NCBI RefSeq assembly: GCF_024721305.1
Contig: NZ_JAMXOD010000012.1
Coordinates: 1 to 64,000 of the forward strand
DNA length: 64,000 bases
Direction: 5' to 3'
Source of the DNA: Aequitasia blattaphilus
GTDB lineage: Bacteria > Bacillota > Clostridia > Lachnospirales > Lachnospiraceae
Below the pieces are notes generated by a model. That model did no database searches, was not told the origin of the DNA, and saw only the letters and a list, made by a program, of their open reading frames with translations. The stretch's first letter is position 1. The number at the start of each line of letters is the position of its first letter. Positions 51,977-61,248 of this stretch are shown here, one piece after another. The position numbers and the translations under genes are program-made.

Positions 51977-53185
51977 ATGAAGAAAAATGAATTTTTAAAA
52001 GGGGCGCTTTGTGGCGCCCTTGTTATATTATTAGTATTGGGAGTTGTTTCCTGTGCGCCAATTTCAAACTTGATTAATAGACAAACAAAGAATGAGACTC
52101 TGGATGATGAGACAGAGAATACGGAAGTGTCTCAAGACGAAATTGATGAAAAATTGGATGTTTTAAAGGAGTATATTGATCGTTCTTATATTGGGGAAGT
52201 AGATGAAGAAGCTCTAAGAGATGGGATATATAAAGGATATATCAGTGGATTGAATGATCCCTACTCAGAATATTATAATGAGGAAGACACCAAGCAGATG
52301 TCTGAAAGTACATCGGGAGAGTATAGTGGAGTTGGAGCCGTTCTGACCCAGGATAAAAAGGATGGAAGAATTACAATTCTACGTGTTTATGATGATTCAC
52401 CGGCTCAGGAATCTGGGATAAAGGATGGTGACATTCTTTTAACGGTGGGAGACCGGGAGCTGAATAGTAAAGACGATTTGGCAGAAGTGGTAACTCATAT
52501 CAAAGGGGAAGAAGGAACTCCGGTTGAGCTTACTCTCTACCGCGAAGGCGAAACAGAAGATGTGGTGGTAACCGTTACAAGAAGGAAGATTGAAGCCCAG
52601 ACGGTGGATTTTGAGATGAAGAATGATGGCGTGGGATATCTTTCAATCTCAGAGTTTAGTGATGTTACCTTGGAGCAATACAAGCATGCCTTAGATGAGT
52701 TGGAAAAGCAAGGTATGAAGAGCCTGATTGTGGATTTGAGAAACAACCCGGGGGGTGGTCTTCAAACGGTAAGCAATATCTTGGATCTTATGCTTCCAGA
52801 AGGACTCACAGTCTACATGGAAGATAAGTCGGGGAAAAAATCAGAACTAACATCTGATGAGGCGAATAAGTTTGAAAAGCCTTTGGTTGTTCTGGTAAAT
52901 GGAAACAGTGCATCTGCGTCAGAGATTTATGCCGGAGCGATTCAGGACTATGGCAGTGGAACGATTATGGGGACGCAAACCTATGGAAAAGGTGTGGTAC
53001 AGCAAATTTTTGATTTGAAAGACGGAACCAGCGTAAAACTGACCATTGCAGAATACTTTACACCTAAAGGAAGAAACATAGACGGTGAAGGGATTACGCC
53101 GGATAAAGTAGTTGAGTATGAAGCGGATGAAGAGAATCCGGATTACGACAATCAACTGGAGGAAGCAATCAATTATTTGAAGTAA
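51977..53185 (+). CDS. C-terminal processing peptidase (S41, CtpA-like) lipoprotein
   Basis: 402 residues. The N-terminal hydrophobic segment ends in VVSC (C26), which looks like a lipobox. An acidic linker is followed by a PDZ domain (about 110-190, SGVGAVLTQDKKDGRITI to GDILLTVGD) and the S41 protease core with LIVDLRNNPGGGLQT, the serine motif NGNSASASEIYAGAI, and the lysine in GTQTYGKGVVQ. Such proteases trim wall hydrolases or other exported proteins. It begins 12 bases after the M23 gene, which is a plausible substrate. Confidence 0.93.
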   Translation: MKKNEFLKGALCGALVILLVLGVVSCAPISNLINRQTKNETLDDETENTEVSQDEIDEKLDVLKEYIDRSYIGEVDEEALRDGIYKGYISGLNDPYSEYYNEEDTKQMSESTSGEYSGVGAVLTQDKKDGRITILRVYDDSPAQESGIKDGDILLTVGDRELNSKDDLAEVVTHIKGEEGTPVELTLYREGETEDVVVTVTRRKIEAQTVDFEMKNDGVGYLSISEFSDVTLEQYKHALDELEKQGMKSLIVDLRNNPGGGLQTVSNILDLMLPEGLTVYMEDKSGKKSELTSDEANKFEKPLVVLVNGNSASASEIYAGAIQDYGSGTIMGTQTYGKGVVQQIFDLKDGTSVKLTIAEYFTPKGRNIDGEGITPDKVVEYEADEENPDYDNQLEEAINYLK

Positions 53186-53188
53186 TTA

Positions 53189-53230
53189 AGAAAGGGGATG
53201 GATACAAATCTGTCGCCTTTCTTTTTTTTT
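53189..53230 (+). terminator. Terminator after the S41 protease
   Basis: AGAAAGG / CCTTTCT stem with a 20-base loop, followed by a nine-T run. It separates the division genes from the pyr operon. Confidence 0.75.
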
Positions 53231-53285
53231 GTGATTATGGTAAAATAAATCACAATGTGGCTTTTTAACAGAAAGGTGTGAAGGT

Positions 53286-54578
53286 ATGAAAATTCTGATA
53301 AAAAAAGGACGGGTGGTTGACCCGAAAACGGATAAGGACGAGATTTCAGATGTTTTAATTCAAGATGGTATCATACAAAAAGTAGAAAAAAATATCGAAG
53401 AAAAAGCAGATCGAATCATAGATGCAGAAAATCGAATTGTTATGCCGGGATTTATTGATATGCATGTGCACTTACGAGATCCAGGACTTACTTACAAAGA
53501 AGATTTGAAAAGTGGTGGTTTGGCGGCTGCAAAAGGTGGAATTACAACGATGCTGGCTATGCCAAACACAAAACCGGTCATCGATACAAAAGACAAGGTG
53601 GAGGATGTTCACAGAAGAGCAAAAGAAGAGACAAAGGTCAATGTTATTCAGCTTGGTGCTGTGACTTATGGACAAGAAGGAAAAGAAGTTGCAGATATAA
53701 AAGGGATGGCACAAGCAGGCTGCAAAGGAATCAGCGAAGATGGGAAGTCTGTTATGGACTCTGCAGTATATCGTCAGGGAATGAAGCTTGCGAAAGAAAA
53801 TGATTTATTGGTTCTTGCTCACTGTGAAGACATTAACCTCGTAGAAGGTGGCGTAATGAATGCCGATGAAACTGCGAAAAAAATGGGATTTAAGGGAATT
53901 ACAAATGCTGTGGAAGATGTGATTGTGGCAAGAGATATTTTATTGGCAAAGGAAACAGGAGTAAGGCTGCATCTTTGCCATTGCTCCACGAAAGACAGTG
54001 TCCGCATGCTGGAAGAGGCAAAGAAGGATCATATTTGTGTAACTGCAGAAGTTTGCCCCCATCATTTTGTTTTGACGACAGAAGATATTAAAAGAGATGA
54101 TGGGAACTTCAAAATGAATCCACCTCTTAGGACAAGGGAGGATGTGGATGCGCTGATAGAAGGATTGAAAAATGGAGCCATTGATGTGATTGCAACAGAT
54201 CATGCTCCCCATAGCCAGGAAGAAAAGGAAAAATCCATTCAGGATGCCGCTTTTGGAATTGTAGGATTAGAAACCTGTGCAGCACTAACGTATACATATT
54301 TGGTACAGACAGGGAAGCTAACTCTTATGGAAATGGCAGACAAAATGAGTTATGCACCGGCCAAGATTCTAAATCTTGAAGGAAAAGGGTCTGTTTCGGA
54401 AGGAATGATTGGTGATTTGGTGATTTTCGATATTGAAAACACATATAAAATTGATAAAAGTACCTTTCAATCAAAGGGACACAACACGCCCTTTGATGGA
54501 TATGAGGTGAAGGGTATGGTAACCCATACCATAATAGATGGAAATATTGTATACGAAGCAGGAGGAAGTAAAGCGTGA
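53286..54578 (+). CDS. pyrC: Dihydroorotase
   Basis: 430 residues, class I dihydroorotase, forming dihydroorotate from carbamoyl aspartate. Zinc-site motif MPGFIDMHVHLRDPG (about residues 51-65), LRLHLCHCST-type region (VRLHLCHCSTKDS), CPHHFVLT, NPPLRTRED and the catalytic Asp in VIATDHAPHSQEEK. AAAGGTGTGAAGG precedes the ATG. It is first of a tightly packed pyrimidine cluster; no PyrR attenuator or riboswitch is visible in its 100-base leader. Confidence 0.96.
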   Translation: MKILIKKGRVVDPKTDKDEISDVLIQDGIIQKVEKNIEEKADRIIDAENRIVMPGFIDMHVHLRDPGLTYKEDLKSGGLAAAKGGITTMLAMPNTKPVIDTKDKVEDVHRRAKEETKVNVIQLGAVTYGQEGKEVADIKGMAQAGCKGISEDGKSVMDSAVYRQGMKLAKENDLLVLAHCEDINLVEGGVMNADETAKKMGFKGITNAVEDVIVARDILLAKETGVRLHLCHCSTKDSVRMLEEAKKDHICVTAEVCPHHFVLTTEDIKRDDGNFKMNPPLRTREDVDALIEGLKNGAIDVIATDHAPHSQEEKEKSIQDAAFGIVGLETCAALTYTYLVQTGKLTLMEMADKMSYAPAKILNLEGKGSVSEGMIGDLVIFDIENTYKIDKSTFQSKGHNTPFDGYEVKGMVTHTIIDGNIVYEAGGSKA

Positions 54579-55504
54579 TTAATCAGTTAGTGAAAAAAAT
54601 TAAAGAGACAAAGGCTCCTATTGTGGTAGGATTAGACCCAATGATTTCCTTTATTCCAAAGCATATATTGGAGGAGGCAAAAGAGGTGTCAGAAGATCCC
54701 CTTGAGCAAATTGCCCATGGAATTTATGAGTATAATAAAGGGATTGTAGATCGGGTTTGGGATTTGATTCCGGCAGTAAAACCTCAGATTGCAATGTATG
54801 AACAATTTGGAGTACCAGGATTAGTAGCATTTAAAAAGACAGTAGATTATTGCAAGAAAAAAGGGTTGGTCGTAATTGGAGACATTAAAAGAGGAGATAT
54901 TGGCTCGACCTCGGCAGCATATGCAGTGGGACATTTAGGAAAAATAGAATGGAACGGGAAAAAGATTGCACCTTTTGATGAAGATTTTGCAACGGTGAAT
55001 CCTTATTTGGGATCAGATGGAATCAATCCCTTTATTGATATTTGCAAAGAGGAAAAGAAAGGAATCTTTGTGTTGGTTAAAACATCAAATCCATCCAGTG
55101 GAGAATTCCAGGACCAGCTCATAGACGGCAAACCATTGTATGAATTAGTGGGTGAAAAAGTTGCTGAATGGGGAGATGGTGCTATGGGAGATGATTATAG
55201 CTACGTAGGCGCAGTGGTAGGTGCTACTTATCCAGAGATGGGAAAAGTGTTAAGAAAAATTATGCCCAAAACATATATTTTAGTTCCTGGTTACGGAGCA
55301 CAAGGAGGAAAGGGAAAAGATTTGGTTCACTTCTTTAATGAGGATGGATTAGGTGCAATTGTGAATTCTTCCAGAGGAATCATCGCGGCATATCAACAAG
55401 ATGCTTATAAGCAGTTTGGCGAAAAAAATTATGCAGAGGCATCAAGGGCAGCAGTAGAAGATATGATTTTAGATATTAATCAGGCGCTAGAAGGAAGAAA
55501 TTAA
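54575..55504 (+). CDS. pyrF: Orotidine 5'-phosphate decarboxylase (long, clostridial type)
   Basis: 309 residues, longer than the about 240 of the common type and typical of the type 2 family. VGLDPMISFIPKHIL at the start, catalytic motif VIGDIKRGDIGSTSAAYA (about residues 104-121), VNPYLGSDGINPF and VPGYGAQGGKGKDL are family landmarks. It makes UMP. GTG start at 54575 with GGAGG upstream, overlapping the pyrC stop by 4 bases. Confidence 0.95.
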   Translation: MINQLVKKIKETKAPIVVGLDPMISFIPKHILEEAKEVSEDPLEQIAHGIYEYNKGIVDRVWDLIPAVKPQIAMYEQFGVPGLVAFKKTVDYCKKKGLVVIGDIKRGDIGSTSAAYAVGHLGKIEWNGKKIAPFDEDFATVNPYLGSDGINPFIDICKEEKKGIFVLVKTSNPSSGEFQDQLIDGKPLYELVGEKVAEWGDGAMGDDYSYVGAVVGATYPEMGKVLRKIMPKTYILVPGYGAQGGKGKDLVHFFNEDGLGAIVNSSRGIIAAYQQDAYKQFGEKNYAEASRAAVEDMILDINQALEGRN

Positions 55505-55505
55505 G

Positions 55506-56282
55506 ATGAAAAGAAAAAAGGAAATCGCAAAAGTTCTCTCACAAAAAGAAATTGCAAAAGATATTTTTGACTTATGGATCGAATCACAGTCTGTTACAGC
55601 AGATGGGAAGGCAGGACAGTTTGTATCCCTTTATACCGGAGACGAAAGCAGACTTCTTCCAAGGCCAATTAGCATATGCGAAATTGATTCCGACAGAAAC
55701 GCACTGCGTCTCGTATACCGGGTGACAGGAGAGCATACTGGGACAAAGATCTTCAGCAAAATGACAGAAGGGGACGAAATAGAGATACTAGGGCCATTGG
55801 GCAATGGATTCGACACCTCAATTCCGGAAGATGCAATTCTAATTGGAGGTGGTATTGGTATCCCTCCTATGCTGGAGCTTGCAAAGGAAAGAAGTGGTAA
55901 GAGCTATATTGTTACAGGGTTTAAAGACTCTACTTTCCTGATGGAAGATTTGCAAAGATGGGGAGAGGTTGCTATTGCTACAGAGGACGGCAGTGCAGGC
56001 ACCAAAGGAACTGTTTTAGATGCAATCAGAGACAATGGTATTAAAGCGGATGTCCTCTATGCCTGCGGTCCAACACCTATGTTAAAAGCCGTAAAAGAGT
56101 ACGCGAAAGAAGAAGGAATCGAAAAGGTTTATTTGTCTTTGGAAGAAAAAATGGCATGTGGAGTTGGGGCTTGCTTAGCATGTGTATGCAAGTCAAAGGA
56201 AGTAGATAGCCACACTCATGTAAAGAACAAAAGGGTCTGTAAAGAAGGACCTGTATTTTCGGCGTGGGAGGTGGAATTTTGA
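55506..56282 (+). CDS. pyrK: Dihydroorotate dehydrogenase B, electron-transfer subunit
   Basis: 258 residues. FAD domain with RLLPRPISICEID, the NAD-binding segment LIGGGIGIPPMLELAKE, and a C-terminal [2Fe-2S] site: cysteines in MACGVGACLACVCK and in KRVCKEGPVF. It passes electrons from PyrD to NAD+, which marks the enzyme as class 1B. The stop overlaps the start of pyrD. Confidence 0.96.
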   Translation: MKRKKEIAKVLSQKEIAKDIFDLWIESQSVTADGKAGQFVSLYTGDESRLLPRPISICEIDSDRNALRLVYRVTGEHTGTKIFSKMTEGDEIEILGPLGNGFDTSIPEDAILIGGGIGIPPMLELAKERSGKSYIVTGFKDSTFLMEDLQRWGEVAIATEDGSAGTKGTVLDAIRDNGIKADVLYACGPTPMLKAVKEYAKEEGIEKVYLSLEEKMACGVGACLACVCKSKEVDSHTHVKNKRVCKEGPVFSAWEVEF

Positions 56283-57184
56283 TGAATACGAAAGTAAGTA
56301 TAGCAGGCGTGGAGCTTAAAAATCCAGTGATGAGTGCTTCCGGAACCTTCGGGTCGGGAGAAGAATATTCGGAGTTTGTTGATTTAAACCAACTGGGAGC
56401 CGTTGTAACTAAAGGGGTGGCAAACGTGCCATGGGAAGGGAATCCTACCCCAAGAATTGCAGAAACAAGAAGCGGCATGCTCAATGCGATTGGATTACAG
56501 AATCCTGGAATCGATGTGTTTTGTAAAAGGGACTTACCCTTTTTAAAGCAATTTGATACAAAAATAATTGTGAATGTATGTGGAAGAACAACAAAGGACT
56601 ATATGGAAGTGGTAGAACGCTTAGGTGATGAGGCCGTTGATTTGTTAGAGATAAATGTCTCTTGTCCCAATGTAAAGCACGGAGGAATTGCTTTTGGTCA
56701 GGATCCAAAATGCTTATTGGAAGTGACCCGGGAGATTAAACGGGTTGCCAAGCAGCCAATCATCATTAAATTAAGTCCCAATGTAACCGATATTGCAGAG
56801 ATGGCAAAAACAGCAGAGGCTGGAGGTGCAGATTGTGTCTCGTTGATTAACACTTTGCTGGGAATGAAAATTGATATTTACAAACAAAGCTTTAGTCTTG
56901 CAAATCGAACGGGAGGATTATCAGGTCCAGGAATTAAACCCGTGGCTTTGCGTATGGTTCACCAGGTTGCAAATGCTGTTACGATACCGGTTATTGGAAT
57001 GGGGGGCATTACATCTTGGGAAGATGGTGTGGAATTTTTGCTGGCAGGAGCAACGGGTATTGCAGTTGGGACGGCAAATTTTAACGATCCAACATCGATG
57101 ATAAAAATAAAAAATGGAATAGAAGAATATCTAAAGACAATGAATTTCGACAATGTAGCAGATATCATTGGATTAGTGAAATAG
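56282..57184 (+). CDS. pyrD: Dihydroorotate dehydrogenase B, catalytic subunit
   Basis: 300 residues, FMN-binding TIM barrel oxidising dihydroorotate to orotate. ELKNPVMSASGTFGSGEEY at the start, catalytic Cys in EINVSCPNVKHGG (class 1 enzymes use Cys), IIKLSPNVTDI, and phosphate-binding IPVIGMGGITSWEDGVEFLLAG (split) near the end. The ATG at 56282 overlaps the pyrK TGA; GGGAGGTGG is upstream. A longer reading from 56264 lacks a proper site. Confidence 0.96.
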   Translation: MNTKVSIAGVELKNPVMSASGTFGSGEEYSEFVDLNQLGAVVTKGVANVPWEGNPTPRIAETRSGMLNAIGLQNPGIDVFCKRDLPFLKQFDTKIIVNVCGRTTKDYMEVVERLGDEAVDLLEINVSCPNVKHGGIAFGQDPKCLLEVTREIKRVAKQPIIIKLSPNVTDIAEMAKTAEAGGADCVSLINTLLGMKIDIYKQSFSLANRTGGLSGPGIKPVALRMVHQVANAVTIPVIGMGGITSWEDGVEFLLAGATGIAVGTANFNDPTSMIKIKNGIEEYLKTMNFDNVADIIGLVK

Positions 57185-57193
57185 GAGATTAGA

Positions 57194-57868
57194 ATGGAAC
57201 AGTACAAAAAAGAGTTTATTGAGTTTATGATTGATTGTGAAGTTTTAAAATTTGGAGACTTTGTGACGAAAAGCGGAAGAAACACACCATTTTTTGTTAA
57301 TACAGGTTTCTATCGTACCGGAAGTCAGCTGAGGAAGCTGGGTGAATTTTATGCAAAGGCAATTGAAGGCAAATTTGGATTTGAATTTGATATTCTGTTT
57401 GGACCAGCTTACAAAGGTATTCCCCTAAGTGTTGCAGCTACGATGGCAATTAGTGAACAGTATAACAAAGACATTGGATATTGCTCAAATAGAAAAGAAG
57501 TAAAAGACCATGGTGATACAGGAATTTTACTTGGAAGTCCGATTCAGGCAGGAGATAAGGTGGTCATCATAGAAGATGTTACAACAGCAGGAACTTCTAT
57601 TGGTGAAACATTACCGATTATTAACCAGACAAAGGATGTATCGGTTCTTGGGCTTGTAGTATCGGTGGATCGCATGGAAAGAGGACAAGGAGAAAAAAGT
57701 GCTCTGTCAGAAATTGAAGAAAAATACGGTTTAAAAACAACGGCTATTGTCACCATGGAAGAGGTCGTAGAGCATCTATACAATAAACCTTACAAAGGAA
57801 ACGTAATTATTGATGACCAGCTAAAAGAAGCAATTGATGCTTATTATGAAATTTACGGTGTGAAATAA
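57194..57868 (+). CDS. pyrE: Orotate phosphoribosyltransferase
   Basis: 224 residues. Adds phosphoribosyl from PRPP to orotate. LKFGDFVTKSGRNTPFFVNTG at residues 17-37 (in landmarks), FGPAYKGIPLSVAA, the lysine loop NRKEVKDHGDTG, and the PRPP motif VVIIEDVTTAGTSIGE. GGAGATTAG precedes the ATG, 9 bases after pyrD. It completes the pyr set present here; pyrB, carAB and pyrG are not in the window. Confidence 0.96.
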   Translation: MEQYKKEFIEFMIDCEVLKFGDFVTKSGRNTPFFVNTGFYRTGSQLRKLGEFYAKAIEGKFGFEFDILFGPAYKGIPLSVAATMAISEQYNKDIGYCSNRKEVKDHGDTGILLGSPIQAGDKVVIIEDVTTAGTSIGETLPIINQTKDVSVLGLVVSVDRMERGQGEKSALSEIEEKYGLKTTAIVTMEEVVEHLYNKPYKGNVIIDDQLKEAIDAYYEIYGVK

Positions 57869-57881
57869 AGAAGGTGTAAAA

Positions 57882-58346
57882 TTGAAATCAAAGAAAAATA
57901 CTTGGATTCGGGCGCTTGGAAAAGTACTCTTTATTCTGTATGTGTCTTTTATTATATATTTTCTCCTTTTTTCAGATCTTTATGGACGAGTACATACAGA
58001 CGGATATAGCTATAATTTTATTCCTTTAAAAGAGATAAAACGATTCTGGATTTATCGTAACGAATTAGGGTTTTATGCTACGTTTACGAATCTTGCAGGT
58101 AACATTTTGATTTTTTTACCTTTTGGTTTTTTTCTTCCAATGGCAAGCAGATACAGAAGTTTTTTGATAACGTTGCTTTATAGCTTTTTGCTGAGTCTTT
58201 GCATTGAAACTTTGCAATTATTAACGATGATTGGAAGCTTTGATGTAGATGATTTGATGCTAAACACCCTTGGAGGCATGCTGGGATATTTGATCTATGC
58301 TGTAATATCTTTTTTTAGGAGGAACCATGTTTACAAGAAAAAGTAA
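57882..58346 (+). CDS. VanZ-family membrane protein
   Basis: 154 residues, four membrane spans (about 12-32, 68-88, 90-112, 120-142). The pattern NFIPLKEIKRF, NLAGNILIFLPFGFFLP, CIETLQL and DVDDLMLNTLGGMLGY is that of VanZ-like proteins, which are linked to low-level teicoplanin resistance or surface homeostasis in some species; function here is unknown. TTG start at 57882 with AAGGTGTAA upstream, 13 bases after pyrE, so co-transcription with pyr genes is expected. Confidence 0.88.
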   Translation: MKSKKNTWIRALGKVLFILYVSFIIYFLLFSDLYGRVHTDGYSYNFIPLKEIKRFWIYRNELGFYATFTNLAGNILIFLPFGFFLPMASRYRSFLITLLYSFLLSLCIETLQLLTMIGSFDVDDLMLNTLGGMLGYLIYAVISFFRRNHVYKKK

Positions 58347-58674
58347 AAAAGAGAAAAAATTAGTCCGTACCAAATTTGGGCAGGAAAAAATAGGACACGC
58401 CAGAGGAGGGCTGAAATCAATGATTTTGGCCGTCCTTGTTCTTGTTATGCTCTTGCTTCTTTTGCTGGCTGCTTTCATGAACGAGGGAAGAATCAGTCTT
58501 TATGCAGGACTTTTATGTATTGTTATGGGATATATGGATATAAAAGGTATTTATTATGGTGTTCTGGGATTTAAAGAAAGAAATAAGAGATATTTTTGGT
58601 GCAAGGCAGGTATTGGAGCGAACAGCGGTATACTCCTTTGCCTGGTACTTCTCTTTATAAGGGGGTTGATATAA
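58327..58674 (+). CDS. Small two-span membrane protein (DUF6142-like)
   Basis: 115 residues. A basic N-terminus (KKEKKLVRTKFGQEKIGHA), then GGLKSMILAVLVLVMLLLLL (first span), a second hydrophobic stretch about 60-80, and a third near the C-terminus. I match it to the DUF6142 group seen in Lachnospiraceae, from memory and with moderate certainty. TAGGAGGAACC precedes the ATG, which lies inside the end of the VanZ gene. The next gene begins 2 bases after its stop. Confidence 0.7.
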   Translation: MFTRKSKKEKKLVRTKFGQEKIGHARGGLKSMILAVLVLVMLLLLLLAAFMNEGRISLYAGLLCIVMGYMDIKGIYYGVLGFKERNKRYFWCKAGIGANSGILLCLVLLFIRGLI

Positions 58675-58675
58675 G

Positions 58676-60661
58676 ATGTACGAAGAACGTTATCGAATCG
58701 CAAAAGAAAGATTACTTGAAATAAAAGAACATTCAGAGACAAGAGAACAATACAAAGAGTATTTCTCGAAGCTGTGCAGCTTTTTGCTGAAACTGGATGA
58801 GATTTGTGTGCTGGTTATAAAGAATCAATATAAAAATCTGAGTCAGGAAGCAAAGGTGGCTGACAATGATATGCTTTATAGAGACCTTTTAAAAGAAAAT
58901 TATGAGAAGTGCTATGGAAATCCATCTTATAGCAAGGCGTGTTTTGGAGAAGAATTACAGAAAGCAATGACTTTTTTATATCATGAAGTCAGACGAGGCA
59001 TTTCATGTGCATTTCATGGGAAAAATGAAGAGCTGTTGATTAGAATGGAGCTTTTTTTAGAGATATACTCCTTGTTTTCCTGGCATGAAGAAGATTATGA
59101 AAAACTAAAAGATATTCTTTACTGGTACGAAAAGGATTACTGTGAAATTTTTGTTCGGGAAAGAGTTGAGAATCAGCTGCTGCCTGACAAAGGGAAGGCA
59201 ATGGAGATTGTAGAAGGGGTAGCGTCGGGAGAATTAGAAGCCTTATATTTATATGGAGAGTATATAGGAGAAAATGAAAGAAAGGTTGCCGAATTTTTAC
59301 AGCAGCAAGATGAAGAAGTCATTAGCAGAATGGCTGAGAGCTATGTGGAAGGATTCCGGAAGGGATTTGAGTTGGGAAGGAAGGATTTATCCATCAAAGA
59401 CCGGGTGAATATTCGCTATCCGATTGGTTTTGAACGAGTGGTTTCAAGGGCAGTGGATAAATTTAAGAAAATGGGATTAAAATCTATCCTGTTATACAGC
59501 GGAAGCCGGACAAATCCTCAGTACGATTTTGATCACAAGGAGGACGGAGCCCTTGTTATGGACAGAGCCTATAAGAATCGTGAGCTAGAGGTACTAGAGG
59601 GAAGCTATGGGGCTTTAAAGGAAGAAGCGAGGCTCTTAGCCGGTCCAGCTGTTATTGAAACCTTTGGTGAGGAACCCTTTGAACCAAGTCAAAAAGAGAG
59701 TGCTATCCGATATACAAAAGAGCAGGAAATGCTGAAAATCGAATACGATATGAAGGCAAGACAGGTGGTCAATCGATTTGTTCCAGGAGAAGAAAGAAGC
59801 TTTACAATTGTTGCTTATCCAATACCAGAAATTGGAAAAGACTTTCAGGAAATATTTTCAGAGATTATTAAAATAAACACTTTGGATTACGATGTATATC
59901 TGGAACTACAGCAAAGAATTATTGATGTATTGGATTTGGGAGACTACGTTCATGTTTTGGGGTGCGGAGAGAATCAGACAGATATTAAAATTAAGTTATA
60001 CGAGCTGGAAAACGAGGAGCAAACAAGCTTTGAAAATTGTGTTGCTGATGTGAATATCCCGGTGGGAGAGGTCTTTACCAGTCCGGTTTTGGAAGGAACC
60101 CAAGGAAAGCTTCATGTTAAAAAAGCGTATTTAAACGGTTTATTGTTTAAAGAATTAATCCTAAGCTTTGAAGATGGAAAAGTAGTGGATTATAGCTGTG
60201 AAAATTTTGAGACTAAGGAAGATAACCAGAAGTTTATTGAAAGCAATTTGTTCCACTATAAAGAACATCTCCCTATGGGGGAGTTTGCTATTGGAACAAA
60301 CACATTGGCCTATAAGATGGCACGAAAATATGAAATAGAAGATAAGCTTCCAGTTCTTATTGCAGAAAAAACAGGGACACATTTTGCAATTGGTGATACG
60401 TGTTATAGCTGGAGCGAGGACGTAAGGGTCTTTAATCCAAATGGAAAAGAAATCGTGGCAAAGGAGAACAGCATCTCAAAAAATCGAAAGGATGATGTGA
60501 AAAATGCGTACTACAATCTCCACACAGATATCACGATTCCCTACGATGAACTAGGTGGAATTAAAGTTTATAAAAAGAATCAAGAAAGTGTTGATATATT
60601 CAGAGAAGGTGAATTTGTGCTGCCAAATATGGAGATTCTAAATACTCCATTGAAAAAGTAG
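58676..60661 (+). CDS. M29-type metallo-aminopeptidase with long N-terminal extension
   Basis: 661 residues. The C-terminal about 420 match M29 (AmpS/AmpT) aminopeptidases, with likely metal ligands in NIPVGEVFTSPVLEG, PMGEFAIGTNTLAY, EKTGTHFAIGDTCYSW and NLHTDITIPYDELGG. Family members are usually about 410 residues. The first about 235 residues are extra, mostly helical and charged (EERYRIAKERLLEIKEHSET onward), with no domain I recognise. It would trim N-terminal residues from peptides in the cytoplasm; no signal peptide is seen. AGGGGG precedes the ATG. Confidence 0.83.
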   Translation: MYEERYRIAKERLLEIKEHSETREQYKEYFSKLCSFLLKLDEICVLVIKNQYKNLSQEAKVADNDMLYRDLLKENYEKCYGNPSYSKACFGEELQKAMTFLYHEVRRGISCAFHGKNEELLIRMELFLEIYSLFSWHEEDYEKLKDILYWYEKDYCEIFVRERVENQLLPDKGKAMEIVEGVASGELEALYLYGEYIGENERKVAEFLQQQDEEVISRMAESYVEGFRKGFELGRKDLSIKDRVNIRYPIGFERVVSRAVDKFKKMGLKSILLYSGSRTNPQYDFDHKEDGALVMDRAYKNRELEVLEGSYGALKEEARLLAGPAVIETFGEEPFEPSQKESAIRYTKEQEMLKIEYDMKARQVVNRFVPGEERSFTIVAYPIPEIGKDFQEIFSEIIKINTLDYDVYLELQQRIIDVLDLGDYVHVLGCGENQTDIKIKLYELENEEQTSFENCVADVNIPVGEVFTSPVLEGTQGKLHVKKAYLNGLLFKELILSFEDGKVVDYSCENFETKEDNQKFIESNLFHYKEHLPMGEFAIGTNTLAYKMARKYEIEDKLPVLIAEKTGTHFAIGDTCYSWSEDVRVFNPNGKEIVAKENSISKNRKDDVKNAYYNLHTDITIPYDELGGIKVYKKNQESVDIFREGEFVLPNMEILNTPLKK

Positions 60662-60724
60662 GGCAAATAAGATATTATTTATTAGATGGTAAAGAAAAGT
60701 TTTACAGGAAAAAGGAGATAAAAA

Positions 60725-61237
60725 ATGCCAAAAGTAGGAATAGTCATGGGCAGCGATTCAGACATGAAGACAATGTCAAAGGCTGCAGATATGTTGGAAA
60801 AGCTAGGTGTAGAATATGAAATGACCGTAATTTCCGCGCACCGTATGCCGGATGTGTTTTTTGATTATGCAAAATCTGCTGAAGAGAAAGATTTTAAAGT
60901 TATTATTGCCGGAGCGGGAATGGCAGCTCATTTACCGGGGATGTGTGCAGCAATTTTTCCGTTGCCGGTTATAGGAGTACCTTTATCTTCAAAGAATTTG
61001 GATGGAGTCGATGCTCTGTATTCGATCGTACAGATGCCACCGGGAATTCCAGTTGCCACAGTAGCAATTGATGGAGCGGCAAATGCAGGGATTTTGGCGG
61101 CGAAAATTTTATCTGTTTCTAATCCAGAGCTTTTAGAGCGTTTAAAAGAGTACTCCAAAGAAATGAAAGATGCTGTTTCTAAGAAAGCGGAGAAGTTGGA
61201 TCAAGTAGGTTATAAAAGATACATAGAGGAAATGTAA
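60725..61237 (+). CDS. purE: N5-carboxyaminoimidazole ribonucleotide mutase
   Basis: 170 residues, class I PurE. GIVMGSDSDMKTMSKAADML (residues 5-24), ISAHRMPD and IIAGAGMAAHLPGMCAA hold the active-site Ser, Asp and His. Converts N5-CAIR to CAIR in purine synthesis. AAAAAGGAGA precedes the ATG. The 63-base leader shows no purine riboswitch. Confidence 0.97.
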   Translation: MPKVGIVMGSDSDMKTMSKAADMLEKLGVEYEMTVISAHRMPDVFFDYAKSAEEKDFKVIIAGAGMAAHLPGMCAAIFPLPVIGVPLSSKNLDGVDALYSIVQMPPGIPVATVAIDGAANAGILAAKILSVSNPELLERLKEYSKEMKDAVSKKAEKLDQVGYKRYIEEM

Positions 61238-61248
61238 AAGGAGAAGTT

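Noticed and set aside
53231-53285. Possible PyrR attenuator or uracil-responsive leader before pyrC
   Set aside because: The interval is too short and has no antiterminator/terminator pair; only the terminator of the previous gene is seen.
60662-60724. Possible purine riboswitch before purE
   Set aside because: At 63 bases it is too short and lacks the conserved purine aptamer stems.
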